From Lachnospiraceae bacterium (GTDB taxonomy: Bacteria > Bacillota_A > Clostridia > Lachnospirales > Lachnospiraceae): DNA of 24,828 nt. The position numbers and the translations under genes were made by a program. Of this stretch, positions 6,996 through 16,820 are shown piece by piece. Where the stretch lies: NCBI GenBank assembly GCA_017516285.1, contig JAFXDD010000049.1, positions 1 through 24,828 of the forward strand. The letters are read 5' to 3'. Each line of letters opens with the position of its first letter. The first letter of the stretch is position 1. Below the pieces are notes generated by a model, which did no database searches, was not told the origin of the DNA, and saw nothing but the letters and a program-made list of their open reading frames with translations.

Positions 6996-9936
6996 ATGAG
7001 TGTAAAGGAGCAGGTTTTAGATTTTTATTGTATAGAAGAGGAGAGGGAGAGCAAGGATTTAAATGCCATTCTTTATCGTCTGAGGCATAAGGGGACGGGA
7101 GCCAGGGTGGCTGTGATTTCCAATGAGGATGAGAACAAGGTTTTCTACATTGGTTTTCGTACACCGCCTACAGATTCCACCGGTGTGCCTCATATTTTGG
7201 AGCATAGTGTTTTGTGTGGCTCTAAGAATTTTCCTGTAAAGGATCCGTTTATTGAGTTGGCAAAGGGGTCTCTGAATACGTTTTTAAATGCGATGACGTA
7301 TCCGGACAGGACGCTTTACCCTATTGCCAGCTGTAATGAGCAGGATTTTCAAAATCTGATGCATATTTATCTGGATGCAGTTTTTTATCCAAAGATTTAT
7401 GAGGAGCAGAATATTTTCAGGCAGGAAGGCTGGCATTACGAGTTGGAGAGTCCGGAGGCGCCGCTTACCATTAATGGTGTGGTTTATAATGAGATGAAGG
7501 GTGCTTTTTCCAATGCAGATGATGTTATGGAGCGGGAGGTTTTAAATTCTCTGTTTCCGGATACTTGTTACGGTGTGGAGTCCGGAGGTGACCCTGATAA
7601 TATTCCGGATTTGACTTATGAAGAGTTTTTGAAATTTCACAGTACCCTGTATCATCCGGCCAATAGTTTTATTTATTTATATGGCAATATGGATGTATGG
7701 GAGAAGCTGCTTTTTATCCATGAGTCTTATTTAAAGGATTTTTCTGTAGAGGATGAAGGGATTGCTGAATTAAATACCGGAATTGTGATGCAGGAGCCTT
7801 TTAAAGCGGGCAAGGAGCTTCGAAAGCCATATCCTGTTATGGAGGGTGAGGATACAAAGGACAAGGCATATTTAAGCTATAATGTGGTGGCAGGCACCAG
7901 TCTGGATGCAGAGCTTTGTCTGGCTTTGGAAATTTTGGATTATGCACTTTGTTCTGCACCGGGTGCACCAGTCAAGCAGGCACTGTTGGATGCAGGGATT
8001 GGCAAGGATGTTTATTCAAATTTTGAGGATGGTATTTATCAGCCATATTTTAGTATCGTAGCAAAGGATGCCGATGAAAGTAGAAAGGACGAGTTTGTTG
8101 CCATCATTGAGCGTGAATTAAAGCGTATTGTTGCCGAAGGCTTTGATAAGAAGTCTATTATGGCAGCTCTGCATTATTTTGAGTTCCGTTACAAGGAGGC
8201 TGATTTTGGCAGATGGCCAAAGGGGCTTATGTGGGGGCTTATGGCTATGGACAGCTGGACTTATGCGGATGATGCCCCATTCTTACACTTAGAAGCCGAT
8301 GACAGGTATACTGCACTGAAGGAAAAGGCGCCTCAGAGGTATTTTGAAGACCTGGTTGAGAAGTATTTACTGCAAAATACACACAAGACCATTCTTGTGA
8401 TGTATCCGGAGACCGGTCTTACTGCAAAGCGTGAGCAGGATTTTGCAGAGAAAATGGCGAACATTAAGGCCCGCATGAGTGAGGGTGAGTTACAGCAGAT
8501 TATGGCGGATATGGAAGCCCTGGAGGCTTATCAGGACAGGGAGGACACCCCGGAGGCTGTAGCAAGTATACCGTTGTTAAAGAGAGAGGATTTAAAAACC
8601 GATATTCAACATTATGTGAACGATTTAAAAGAGGTTCAGGGCATAAAGCTTCTGACACATCCTGTTTATACCAATGGGATTGCTTATATCAGGCTGTTGT
8701 TTGATACAAAAAATGTTCCCCAGGATTTATTCCCGTATCTTTCTCTGTTAAGAGCGTGTATAGGGTATATGGATACCGGCAAGCACAGCTACAGTGATTT
8801 GTTTAATGAAATTAACTTAGTAACCGGCGGGATTAATCCTGTTACCAATATTTATACCCATGCGGATGATTTTGATAAAGCTACAGTAACCTTTGAGCTA
8901 AAGTGTAAGGTGATGTATGAGGATATGGAAGCAGCAGCCGATTTGATGTTGGAAATGTTGCTGGATACTGTGTACGCGGATAAGAAGCGTCTGTATGAAA
9001 TTATTGCAGAAGGTAAGAGCAGACTGCAGGGGCAGATGACAGGGGCTGCGCATAATGTGGCAGCAGTGAGAGCCATGTCCTATTTCAGCAGGTCTGCAGC
9101 CATCAATGAAGTGATGAATGGTGTCACACAGTATCGCTTCTTTGAGGTGTTAGAGCGTAATTTTGAGGAAATGTACGAAGAAGCTGCGGCGAAGTTAACA
9201 GAGCTTTCAAGTATTCTTTTCCGCAAGGAGAATTTTATGGCAGATATTACTGCTGAGGACAGTGGTATCGAAAAGTGGGCCAAATTAGTTCCTGTAATCG
9301 GGGACGAGCTTTATAACGGCCAGGTTCGCACAGGAAGCTTTGAGCCTGTAATCGCAAAGAGAAACGAAGGGCTTATGACCTCCGGTCAGGTGCAGTATGT
9401 ATGTCGTGCAGGTAATTTCTTTAAGAAGGGCTTAGATTATACCGGAGCATTGCTAGTGTTAAAGGTTATTATGGGGTATGAATATTTGTGGACCCAGGTT
9501 CGTGTCAATGGGCGGTGCCTATGGTTGCATGTGTTCTTTTGGCAAGACCGGTGACAGTTATTTTGTGTCTTACAGAGACCCTAACCTGGAAAAAACCATA
9601 GATGTGTATGAAAAAGCAGCGGCTGCAGTGGAAGCATTTGTCGCAGATGAGCGTACCATGACGCAGTATGTGATTGGTGCTGTCAGCGACCTGGATGCGC
9701 CTATGACCTCGTCTGCACTGGGTACCTTCTCACTGGGCGGATTTATGACCAGCAGATCAGAAGAGGATATTCAAGAGGAAAGAAATCAGGTGCTTACGTG
9801 TACGGTGGAGGATGTCAGGGCGCTTGCACAGCATATCCGAGCCTTTATGTCTGAAGAGGCACTTTGTGTGGTAGGCAATGCAGAAAAGCTTACTAAGGCA
9901 AAGGAAATATTTGATACAACTGTACAGTTATTTTAA
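6996..9936 (+). pseudogene. M16C (presequence-protease/insulinase-like) metallopeptidase, frameshifted
   Basis: The gene would encode about 979 residues, the usual size of bacterial presequence-protease homologues, which degrade peptides inside a closed two-half chamber. The inverted zinc motif HILEH is at residues 66-70 (two His ligands plus the catalytic Glu). The downstream Glu ligand lies in NEMKGAFS. The reading frame is broken near residue 837: the first frame runs on to a stop at 9554, and the rest continues in another frame to 9936. Deleting T9509 restores RVKGGAYG, the Arg/Gly-rich substrate-binding motif of the C-terminal half, so a single-base insertion explains the break. It may be a real mutation or a sequencing error. 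A short product ending at 9554 would lack the last part of the C-terminal half and probably be inactive. The start is ATG 6996 with GAGGTG upstream; the in-frame TTG at 6984 overlaps that site. Confidence 0.85.
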
Positions 9937-9958
9937 TAAAATGCAAAGGATAAAAAGA

Positions 9959-10861
9959 ATGAACGAACAATATAAAGCAGGCTTTGCCACCTTAATCGGC
10001 AGGCCGAATGTGGGTAAATCTACTTTGATGAACCATTTAATAGGGCAAAAGATAGCTATTACCTCCAACAAGCCGCAGACTACCAGAAATCGTATTCAGA
10101 CTGTGTATACCAGTGAAGAAGGTCAGATTGTGTTTTTGGATACACCCGGTATTCACAAGGCTAAAAACAAATTGGGAGATTATATGGTAGGGGTGGCCCA
10201 GAGAACTCTTTCTGAGGTGGATGTGATTTTGTGGCTGGTGGAGCCTACCAACTATATTGGTGCCGGAGAGCAGTATATTATTGAACAGCTGAAAAAGACC
10301 AAAACACCAAAAATCTTAGTGATTAACAAAGTGGATACGGTAAAGAAAAGTGAGATTTTAGGCTTTATTGATACCTATCGCAAGCAGTTGGATTTTGACG
10401 AGATTGTACCGGTCTCTGCCTTGAAGGGTACCAATACGGATACTTTAATACAGTGTATCTTTAAATATTTGCCATATGGAGAAGCTTTTTATGATGAAGA
10501 TACGGTGACGGATCAGCCGATGCGTCAAATTGTATCCGAGCTTATCAGAGAAAAGGCTCTGCGCCTGTTGTCTGACGAAATTCCTCATGGCATTGCTGTT
10601 TCTGTTGACAGCATGAAATATCGTGAGCATATTGTGGATATTGATGCTACCATTGTTTGTGAGCGTGATTCCCACAAAGGTATTATTATCGGAAAGGGCG
10701 GTACTATGCTTAAGAAAATCGGTATGCAGGCACGTCCTGATATCGAGGATTTAGTGGAAATGCAGGTCAATCTACAGCTTTGGGTCAAGGTCAAAAAGGA
10801 CTGGCGTGACAGCGATTTTCTAATGAAAAATTTTGGCTATAATCCAAAGGACGGCAAATAA
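9959..10861 (+). CDS. era: GTPase Era
   Basis: Era is an essential GTPase that binds 16S rRNA near its 3' end and assists small-subunit maturation. This 300-residue protein has the usual length. The G domain shows G1 GRPNVGKS at 14-21, the TTRNR G2 region at 41-45, G3 DTPG at 61-64, G4 NKVD at 123-126 and G5 SALKG at 153-157. The C-terminal KH domain shows the signature GIIIGKGG at 241-248. I place the start at the ATG at 9959, preceded by AAAGGA at a spacing of 8. Longer in-frame starts at 9878 and 9941 would run into the protease gene or lack a site. It lies 22 bases after the protease stop and is followed by a YqzL-like gene and recO, the usual Firmicute order. Confidence 0.97.
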   Translation: MNEQYKAGFATLIGRPNVGKSTLMNHLIGQKIAITSNKPQTTRNRIQTVYTSEEGQIVFLDTPGIHKAKNKLGDYMVGVAQRTLSEVDVILWLVEPTNYIGAGEQYIIEQLKKTKTPKILVINKVDTVKKSEILGFIDTYRKQLDFDEIVPVSALKGTNTDTLIQCIFKYLPYGEAFYDEDTVTDQPMRQIVSELIREKALRLLSDEIPHGIAVSVDSMKYREHIVDIDATIVCERDSHKGIIIGKGGTMLKKIGMQARPDIEDLVEMQVNLQLWVKVKKDWRDSDFLMKNFGYNPKDGK

Positions 10862-10926
10862 CCAATTAGTTCCAGTATAGATTGCACTGCCATACAGATA
10901 CTAAGTATGGTGGAGGTGCTTACACT

Positions 10927-11112
10927 ATGACTAAGGATGAATATTGGAACAGGTTTTCAAAAACCGGACGTATCACGGACTATCTGGCCTATGCAGGCTT
11001 AAGAGAAAAGGACATGGTAAACCGGACAAATTCCAGAGAGGATTGCAGTAACACCTATGCAGGATTTAGTACATGTGACGGGGATGATTCTCAAATCGGA
11101 ACCTATAGGTGA
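10927..11112 (+). CDS. YqzL-like small protein
   Basis: This 61-residue protein has an N-terminal segment EYWNRFSKTGRITDYLAY that resembles the YqzL family (F..TG.I..YL), small proteins typically encoded between era and recO in Firmicutes; their function is unknown. The tail after about residue 30 is polar and is not part of the family core. The start at 10927 is preceded by GGTGGAGG with about 10 bases of spacing. A longer in-frame start at 10882 has no ribosome site. The gene's last 56 bases overlap the predicted start of recO in a different frame, so its 3' end or the recO start may be slightly misplaced. Confidence 0.7.
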   Translation: MTKDEYWNRFSKTGRITDYLAYAGLREKDMVNRTNSREDCSNTYAGFSTCDGDDSQIGTYR

Positions 11113-11707
11113 ATATGACAGAAGGGTGGTTATTTTGACAAAAGAGCGCGGTAAGGTCAGCGCCTTTGCCAGGGGAGCCAGAAGACCGGGCAACCGGTTT
11201 ATGGCTTCTACCAACCCGTTCTGTTTTGGTGAATTTAAATTATATCCCGGAAAGAATGCATATACTTTACAGGATGTACATATTGAGAATTTCTTTGAAG
11301 AGCTTAGAGACGATTTTCTGGGTGCTTACGTAGGCATCTATTTTATGGAGGTTGCGGACTATTATAGCAGAGAGAATAACGACGATAAGGAGCTTTTAAA
11401 ACTTTTATATCAGTCTTTGAGAGCACTTATTCATCCTGCCTATGATAATCGTTTGGTACGGGCTGTTTTTGAAATTAAGGCGATCGCGGTAAATGGTGAG
11501 TTTCCGGGGCTTCTTCCGGATATGGATGAGGGCAGCGGCTGTGCATATACCATTTCTTATATTGTGCAGTCTCCTATAGAAAAACTGTTTCGTTTTACAC
11601 TTTCCGAGGAGCTTTTAACAGAGCTTATAGGCTGTGCAGCCAGATATTGTGCTAAGTGCATGGATAAAAAATTCAAAAGTCTGGAAATAATCGAAACTCT
11701 AGGTTGA
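11057..11707 (+). CDS. recO: DNA repair protein RecO
   Basis: RecO acts with RecR to load RecA onto SSB-coated single-stranded DNA in recombinational repair. The N-terminal OB-fold is clear, with VTGMILKSEPIGEYDRRV then LTKERGKVSAFARGARRP. The helical C-terminal domain ends in MDKKFKSLEIIETL, typical of Firmicute RecO. At 216 residues it is shorter than the usual 240-250, and the four-cysteine zinc segment seen in many RecO proteins is missing; only a short linker (NGEFPGLLPDMDEGSG) stands there. The start ATG overlaps the YqzL-like gene by 56 bases. The nearest purine-rich site, AGAGAGG, is 15 bases away, which is long, so coupling to the upstream gene is likely. Confidence 0.93.
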   Translation: MQDLVHVTGMILKSEPIGEYDRRVVILTKERGKVSAFARGARRPGNRFMASTNPFCFGEFKLYPGKNAYTLQDVHIENFFEELRDDFLGAYVGIYFMEVADYYSRENNDDKELLKLLYQSLRALIHPAYDNRLVRAVFEIKAIAVNGEFPGLLPDMDEGSGCAYTISYIVQSPIEKLFRFTLSEELLTELIGCAARYCAKCMDKKFKSLEIIETLG

Positions 11708-11732
11708 AAAATTTGAATTTATTGTTTATAAT
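11704..11732 (+). promoter_or_regulatory. Promoter of the lipoprotein gene
   Basis: TTGAAA at 11704-11709 overlaps the recO stop codon. TATAAT at 11727-11732 follows after 17 bases, a near-consensus promoter. The start is expected near 11739, about 48 bases before the ATG. Confidence 0.75.
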
Positions 11733-11786
11733 GTAATGTAACTATGTGGATAGGCAGTGCTTATCGTTACAAAGTGAGGAGAGGTT

Positions 11787-12356
11787 ATGAAAAGAAATCG
11801 AATATTGGGACTTGTGTTAGCAGTGCTTTTGTGTCTTTCGGGGTGTGGCAGTCCGGATGTGATTGAAACGGATACCTTAAGCCTATTAAAGGATGGCACG
11901 GCAACCTACACTATTGTATCTGACTTTTCCGATCCGGCTTATGATTTGGAGGAGTTAAAAGGTATGGCGCAGGCAGAGGTGACAGAATATGGCACCGGGG
12001 TTATTATCAGCAATGTAGTGGTTGAGGAGGGGGTGTTACATTTTGAGTACACTTTTGATTCTCTTTCTCACTATGCTGCTTTTATGGACACCAGCTGTTA
12101 TGCCGGTACGGTCAGCCAGGCACTGAAGGAAGGGTATAAGGGCGACACAAAGCTTGTTTCCGTAAAGGATGGCAGCAGTGTAATGATGAAGGATGATGCA
12201 GTACAGGGCTATAAGCTTTTTATATGGAATGAGCCTGTAGCAGTCAGATGTAGCGGCAATGTGGTGTATCACAGTGAGAATGTAAGTGCTGTCGGTAAGA
12301 AGGGCGTTCAGCCTGTAACAAATGCCGTGGGGCCGTTTTATGTAATATTTAAATAA
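11787..12356 (+). CDS. Lipoprotein of unknown function
   Basis: The 189-residue protein starts with a lipoprotein signal peptide: KRNR, a hydrophobic core, then the lipobox LSGC with the lipidated cysteine at residue 20. It would be exported and anchored on the outer face of the membrane. The mature part is predicted mostly beta with repeated short strands, and I do not recognise a family. The start is well supported by GAGGAGAGG just upstream. It has its own promoter at 11704-11732 and lies between recO and glyS; neither neighbour indicates a function. Confidence 0.8.
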   Translation: MKRNRILGLVLAVLLCLSGCGSPDVIETDTLSLLKDGTATYTIVSDFSDPAYDLEELKGMAQAEVTEYGTGVIISNVVVEEGVLHFEYTFDSLSHYAAFMDTSCYAGTVSQALKEGYKGDTKLVSVKDGSSVMMKDDAVQGYKLFIWNEPVAVRCSGNVVYHSENVSAVGKKGVQPVTNAVGPFYVIFK

Positions 12357-12361
12357 TTATA

Positions 12362-12370
12362 TGATATACT
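12362..12370 (+). promoter_or_regulatory. Possible extended -10 promoter for glyS-alaS
   Basis: TGATATACT contains a TGn extension and a TATACT -10 box at 12365-12370. The -35 region upstream is weak (TGTAAT at 12341-12346, spacing 18). The start would lie near 12377, only about 20 bases before the ATG, which leaves no room for a T-box or other long leader. Confidence 0.4.
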
Positions 12371-12397
12371 TAAATTAATTTCAGAGGAGATAGTATT

Positions 12398-13786
12398 ATG
12401 GAAAAAACAATGGAAAAAATCGTAGCTTTAGCAAAGGCAAGAGGATTTGTATATCCCGGCAGTGAAATTTATGGCGGTCTTGCCAATACCTGGGATTATG
12501 GTAATCTGGGCGTTGAATTAAAGAACAACGTTAAAAAAGCATGGTGGCAGAAGTTTGTACAGGAAAATCCATATAACGTGGGTGTTGACTGTGCTATCCT
12601 TATGAATCCGCAGACATGGGTAGCTTCCGGACATTTAGGCGGTTTCTCAGACCCGTTGATGGACTGTAAGGAATGTAAGGAAAGATTCCGCGCAGATAAG
12701 TTGATTGAAGATTTCTGTGCTGAAAAAGGAATTGCATTGACCGAAAGTGTGGATGGATGGAGCCAGGAGCAGATGAAGGGCTTTATTGAAGAACATCAGA
12801 TTCCTTGTCCAACCTGCGGCAAGCACAATTTTACTGATATCAGACAGTTTAACCTGATGTTTAAGACGTTCCAGGGTGTTACCGAAGATGCAAAGAACAC
12901 CGTTTATTTACGTCCGGAAACTGCTCAGGGTATTTTTGTAAACTTCAAGAATGTACAGCGTACTTCTCGTAAGAAGGTTCCTTTCGGTATCTGCCAGATT
13001 GGTAAGAGCTTCCGTAATGAGATTACACCGGGTAACTTTACATTCCGTACCAGAGAGTTTGAACAGATGGAACTTGAATTTTTCTGTGAGCCCGGTACAG
13101 ACCTTGAATGGTTCCAGTACTGGAGAAGCTTCTGCCATAACTGGCTCATTTCTCTTGGTATGAAGGACGAAGAATTACGTCTTCGTGACCATAGCCCTGA
13201 AGAATTAAGCTTCTACAGCAAAGCTACCACAGATTTTGAATTCTTATTCCCATTCGGATGGGGTGAGCTTTGGGGTATTGCTGACAGAACAGACTATGAC
13301 CTTACACAGCATCAGAACGTATCCGGTGAGGATATGTCTTACTTTGATGATGCAAAGGGTGAGAAATATATTCCTTATGTAATTGAGCCATCCCTTGGTG
13401 CTGACCGTGTAGTTTTGGCATTCCTTTGTGCAGCATATGACGAGGAAGAGCTCGGTGAAGGTGATGTTAGAACGGTATTACATTTCCATCCTGCACTTGC
13501 ACCGGTTAAGATTGGTGTATTGCCATTATCCAAGAAATTAAACGAAGGCGCAGAAAAGGTTTACATGGATCTTTGCAAGAAATACAACTGCGAATTTGAT
13601 GATAGAGGCAACATCGGTAAGAGATACCGTCGCCAGGACGAAATCGGTACACCATTCTGTATTACTTATGACTTCGATTCTGAAACAGACGGCTGCGTAA
13701 CCGTTCGTGACCGTGATACCATGGCACAGGTTAGAGTACCGATTGCTGAGTTGGATGCATATTTTGCGGATAAGTTTACATTTTAA
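12398..13786 (+). CDS. glyS: Glycyl-tRNA synthetase (dimeric, class II)
   Basis: The enzyme charges tRNA-Gly with glycine in the cytosol. It is the single-chain homodimeric form (462 residues), not the alpha2beta2 form. The class II catalytic core is visible: [10 protein letters not shown] near 26, RPETAQGIF at 172-180, motif 2 FRNEITP at 205-211 and motif 3 GADR at 334-337. The anticodon-binding domain follows from about 360. Two cysteine pairs, C90/C93 and C137/C140, could bind zinc in the inserted domain. The start at 12398 has GAGGAGA upstream; a second ATG four codons later is less well placed. alaS follows 17 bases downstream, so the two are probably one transcript. Confidence 0.96.
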   Translation: MEKTMEKIVALAKARGFVYPGSEIYGGLANTWDYGNLGVELKNNVKKAWWQKFVQENPYNVGVDCAILMNPQTWVASGHLGGFSDPLMDCKECKERFRADKLIEDFCAEKGIALTESVDGWSQEQMKGFIEEHQIPCPTCGKHNFTDIRQFNLMFKTFQGVTEDAKNTVYLRPETAQGIFVNFKNVQRTSRKKVPFGICQIGKSFRNEITPGNFTFRTREFEQMELEFFCEPGTDLEWFQYWRSFCHNWLISLGMKDEELRLRDHSPEELSFYSKATTDFEFLFPFGWGELWGIADRTDYDLTQHQNVSGEDMSYFDDAKGEKYIPYVIEPSLGADRVVLAFLCAAYDEEELGEGDVRTVLHFHPALAPVKIGVLPLSKKLNEGAEKVYMDLCKKYNCEFDDRGNIGKRYRRQDEIGTPFCITYDFDSETDGCVTVRDRDTMAQVRVPIAELDAYFADKFTF

Positions 13787-13803
13787 CGAAAAGGAAATTT
13801 ATA

Positions 13804-16455
13804 ATGAAAGCATACGGCGTAAATGACTTAAGAAGAATGTATCTGGAGTTCTTCGAAAGCAAAGATCATTTAAGATTAAACAGTTTTTCACTGGTACCAC
13901 ACAATGATAATTCTTTGTTGATTATCAACTCCGGTATGACACCACTGAAACCATATTTTACAGGGCAGGAGATTCCTCCTCGTCGCCGTGTTACTACATG
14001 CCAGAAGTGTGTACGTACCGGTGATATTGAAAATGTAGGTAAGACAGCTCGTCACCTTACCTTCTTTGAAATGCTTGGTAACTTCTCCTTTGGTGATTAC
14101 TTTAAGCACGAAGCAATTGCATGGAGCTGGGAGTTTTTGACCAAGGTAATCGGTATGGAAGAGGATAGATTGTATCCTTCTATTTACTGTGAAGATGATG
14201 AAGCATTTGACATCTGGACTAAGGAAATCGGTGTGCCTGCAGAGAAAATCACACGCTTCTATCGTGATGCAGAAGGCAAGTGTGATAACTTCTGGGAGCA
14301 TGGTGCAGGTCCTTGTGGTCCATGTTCTGAAATTTATTATGACCGCGGTATCAAGTATGGTTGTGGTAAGCCGGATTGTAAGGTTGGCTGTGAGTGTGAC
14401 CGCTTCATGGAAGTTTGGAACAACGTATTTACCCAGTTTGAAAGCGATGGAAAGGGTAATTATACCGAATTAGTTCAAAAAAATATTGATACCGGTATGG
14501 GCTTAGAGCGTCTAGCAGTAGTAGTGCAGGATGTTACCAGTGTATTTGATATTGATACCATGAAGGCTATTCGTGACCGCATTTGTGAGGTAGCAGGTGT
14601 AACTTATCAGACAGACAATGCAAAGGACGTTTCTATTCGTCTCATTACAGACCATATGCGTTCCTCTACTTTCATGATTTCCGATGGTATTATGCCAAAA
14701 AATGAAGGTCGTGGCTATGTGCTTCGTCGTTTAATTCGTCGTGCGGCTCGTCACGGACGTAAGCTTGGTATCGAAGGACAGTTTCTGGCAGAATTATCCA
14801 AGACTGTTATCGATGAGTGTAAGGATGGTTATCCGGAATTAGAATCCAAGAGAGAGTTCATTTTAAACATACTTACTCAGGAAGAAAGCAAATTCAATAA
14901 TACTATTGACCAGGGCTTATCTATTTTAAATGATATGGTAGATGCTATGAAGGCAGAAGGGAAACCAGAGCTTTCCGGTGAGGACGCTTTCAAATTGTAC
15001 GATACCTACGGTTTCCCTCTTGATTTAACAGAGGAAATTTTAGAAGAGCATGGCTTTACCTTAGATGCAGCAGGCTTTGAGGTTGCTATGAAGAAACAGC
15101 GTGAAACTGCTCGTGCAGCGCGTAAGGTGACCAATTACATGGGTGCAGATGTTACGGTTTATGAGTCCATCGACCCATCCATCACATCTACGTTTGTAGG
15201 TTATGACAAATTAGAATATACTTCTAAGGTATCTGTTCTTACTACAGAGACAGAATTAGTGGAAGCACTTACGGACGGTGAAATCGGTACTATAATTGTG
15301 GATGAAACACCATTCTACGCTACCATGGGTGGTCAGTGTGCAGATTTTGGTACCATTGAGACAGAAGACTTTACCTTTGAAGTAAAAGATACCATCAAGT
15401 TATTAGGCGGCAAAGTGGGTCATGTTGGTGTGGTTACAAAGGGCATGGTAAAAGTTGGTGATGTGGTTACTTTGAAGGTAGATGCATCTAACAGACAGAA
15501 TACCTGCAAGAATCATTCCGCTACACACTTATTACACAAGGCACTTAGAAACGTACTTGGCACACACGTAGAACAGCACGGTTCTTTTGTGAATGCAGAC
15601 AGACTTCGTTTTGACTTCTCTCATTTCTCCGCTATGACAGCAGAAGAAATTGCAAAGGTAGAGGCAGAGGTAAATGCAAATATTCAGGCCTTCCTTCCTG
15701 TGGTTACTGAGGAAATGGGTATTGAAGAGGCGCGTAAGACAGGTGCTATGGCTCTCTTTGGTGAGAAGTATGGTGAAAAGGTGCGCGTGGTTCAGATGGG
15801 GGATTCTGTAGAGCTTTGTGGTGGTACCCACGTGGCAAATACAGGCAATATTGCAAACTTTAAGATTATATCTGAAAGCGGCGTTGCAGCAGGTGTGCGT
15901 CGTATCGAAGCAATTACAGGTACTGGAGTGCTTAAATACTACGCAGATTTGGAGGCTACCTTAAATCAGGCTGCAAAGATATTAAAGACTACACCGGCTT
16001 CCTTATTAGAAAAGTGTGAACATTTAGTGGCTGAGTTAAAGGCTGTTCAGAGTGAGAATGAATCCTTAAAGGCAAAAGCTGCTAAGGACGCACTTGGCGA
16101 TGTAACAGACAGCGTTTCTGAAGTAAATGGTGTGAAGTATATTGCAAAAGCTGTAGCAGGTGTGGATATGAACGGTCTTCGCGACCTTGGTGACCAGCTC
16201 AAGGAAAAGCTTGGCGATGGCGTGGTAGTGCTAGCTTCCGAAAAAGATGGCAAGGTAAGTCTCATGGCTATGGCTACGGATGGTGCTATGGCTCGCGGTG
16301 CACATGCCGGCAACTTGATAAAGGGCATTGCTGCATTAGTTGGTGGCGGCGGTGGCGGTCGTCCGAATATGGCACAGGCAGGCGGTAAGAATCCGGCAGG
16401 TATACCGCAGGCAATGAAGGCAGTTGCTGACGTGTTGGCAGGTCAGATAAAATAA
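13804..16455 (+). CDS. alaS: Alanyl-tRNA synthetase
   Basis: The enzyme attaches alanine to tRNA-Ala and clears mischarged Ser and Gly. At 883 residues it is full length. The N-terminal class II catalytic domain begins with the typical FFESKDHL and includes the motif 2 region TARHLTFFEMLGNFSFGDYF. The editing domain carries the zinc-site motifs HSATH at 571-575 and CGGTH at 672-676. The C-Ala domain ends with a glycine-rich GGGGGGRPNMAQAGG segment conserved in the family. AAAAGGAAA precedes the ATG. It is probably cotranscribed with glyS. No T-box leader precedes it. Confidence 0.98.
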   Translation: MKAYGVNDLRRMYLEFFESKDHLRLNSFSLVPHNDNSLLIINSGMTPLKPYFTGQEIPPRRRVTTCQKCVRTGDIENVGKTARHLTFFEMLGNFSFGDYFKHEAIAWSWEFLTKVIGMEEDRLYPSIYCEDDEAFDIWTKEIGVPAEKITRFYRDAEGKCDNFWEHGAGPCGPCSEIYYDRGIKYGCGKPDCKVGCECDRFMEVWNNVFTQFESDGKGNYTELVQKNIDTGMGLERLAVVVQDVTSVFDIDTMKAIRDRICEVAGVTYQTDNAKDVSIRLITDHMRSSTFMISDGIMPKNEGRGYVLRRLIRRAARHGRKLGIEGQFLAELSKTVIDECKDGYPELESKREFILNILTQEESKFNNTIDQGLSILNDMVDAMKAEGKPELSGEDAFKLYDTYGFPLDLTEEILEEHGFTLDAAGFEVAMKKQRETARAARKVTNYMGADVTVYESIDPSITSTFVGYDKLEYTSKVSVLTTETELVEALTDGEIGTIIVDETPFYATMGGQCADFGTIETEDFTFEVKDTIKLLGGKVGHVGVVTKGMVKVGDVVTLKVDASNRQNTCKNHSATHLLHKALRNVLGTHVEQHGSFVNADRLRFDFSHFSAMTAEEIAKVEAEVNANIQAFLPVVTEEMGIEEARKTGAMALFGEKYGEKVRVVQMGDSVELCGGTHVANTGNIANFKIISESGVAAGVRRIEAITGTGVLKYYADLEATLNQAAKILKTTPASLLEKCEHLVAELKAVQSENESLKAKAAKDALGDVTDSVSEVNGVKYIAKAVAGVDMNGLRDLGDQLKEKLGDGVVVLASEKDGKVSLMAMATDGAMARGAHAGNLIKGIAALVGGGGGGRPNMAQAGGKNPAGIPQAMKAVADVLAGQIK

Positions 16456-16490
16456 TATTACGAATTTTTTGAAAAATACAAAAAATGGTA

Positions 16491-16518
16491 TTGACGCAAG
16501 AAATATTTGTGCTATAAT
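16491..16518 (+). promoter_or_regulatory. Promoter of rpsU
   Basis: TTGACG at 16491-16496 and TATAAT at 16513-16518 are spaced by 16 bases, close to consensus. The start is near 16525, giving a leader of about 80 bases. Confidence 0.8.
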
Positions 16519-16530
16519 ATTCTTTGTGTA

Positions 16531-16588
16531 TTGGCCTTTAAGCCAAAATCAAATAACCCAAATCAGTCGATATGCTTGAAGGGACTGA
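16531..16588 (+). promoter_or_regulatory. Structured rpsU leader
   Basis: Two short stems lie in the leader: TTGGC/GCCAA at 16531-16535 and 16542-16546, and TCAGTC/GACTGA at 16563-16568 and 16583-16588. The second ends two bases before the GGGAGG ribosome site at 16590-16595, a layout compatible with translational autoregulation by S21. That role is inference. Confidence 0.35.
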
Positions 16589-16603
16589 AGGGAGGTCAGG
16601 GAT

Positions 16604-16780
16604 ATGTCAAACGTAATCGTTAAAGAAAACGAGACTTTAGATAGCGCTTTACGTCGTTTCAAGAGAAGCTGCGCAAAGGCAGGTATTCAGCAGGAAATCC
16701 GTAAACGTGAGCATTACGAAAAGCCAAGCGTAAAACGTAAAAAGAAATCTGAAGCAGCTAGAAAGCGTAAATATAACTAA
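16604..16780 (+). CDS. rpsU: 30S ribosomal protein S21
   Basis: This 58-residue, strongly basic protein matches S21, with [12 protein letters not shown], then [20 protein letters not shown] and a Lys/Arg-rich tail. S21 joins the small subunit late, near the anti-Shine-Dalgarno region, and helps initiation. Length is normal for Firmicutes. The ATG is preceded by GGGAGG with 8 bases of spacing. It is a single-gene unit with its own promoter and terminator, rather than being paired with yqeY as in Bacillus. Confidence 0.96.
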   Translation: MSNVIVKENETLDSALRRFKRSCAKAGIQQEIRKREHYEKPSVKRKKKSEAARKRKYN

Positions 16781-16790
16781 TTGCTATCAA

Positions 16791-16820
16791 GGGAGAGTTC
16801 CAGAGGGGACTCTCTTTCTT
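16791..16820 (+). terminator. Intrinsic terminator of rpsU
   Basis: GAGAGTTCC at 16793-16801 pairs with GGGACTCTC at 16806-16814 around an AGAG loop (9 bp, one T-G pair), followed by TTTCTT. It is a clear rho-independent terminator. The next 110 bases to the carboxypeptidase start hold no gene. Confidence 0.85.

Noticed and set aside
9495..9515. Programmed frameshift in the protease gene
   Set aside because: No slippery heptamer or downstream pseudoknot is apparent, and a single base deletion restores the conserved motif.
9478..9936. Separate small gene starting at 9478
   Set aside because: It continues the protease in another frame and has no ribosome site; a one-base insertion explains it better.
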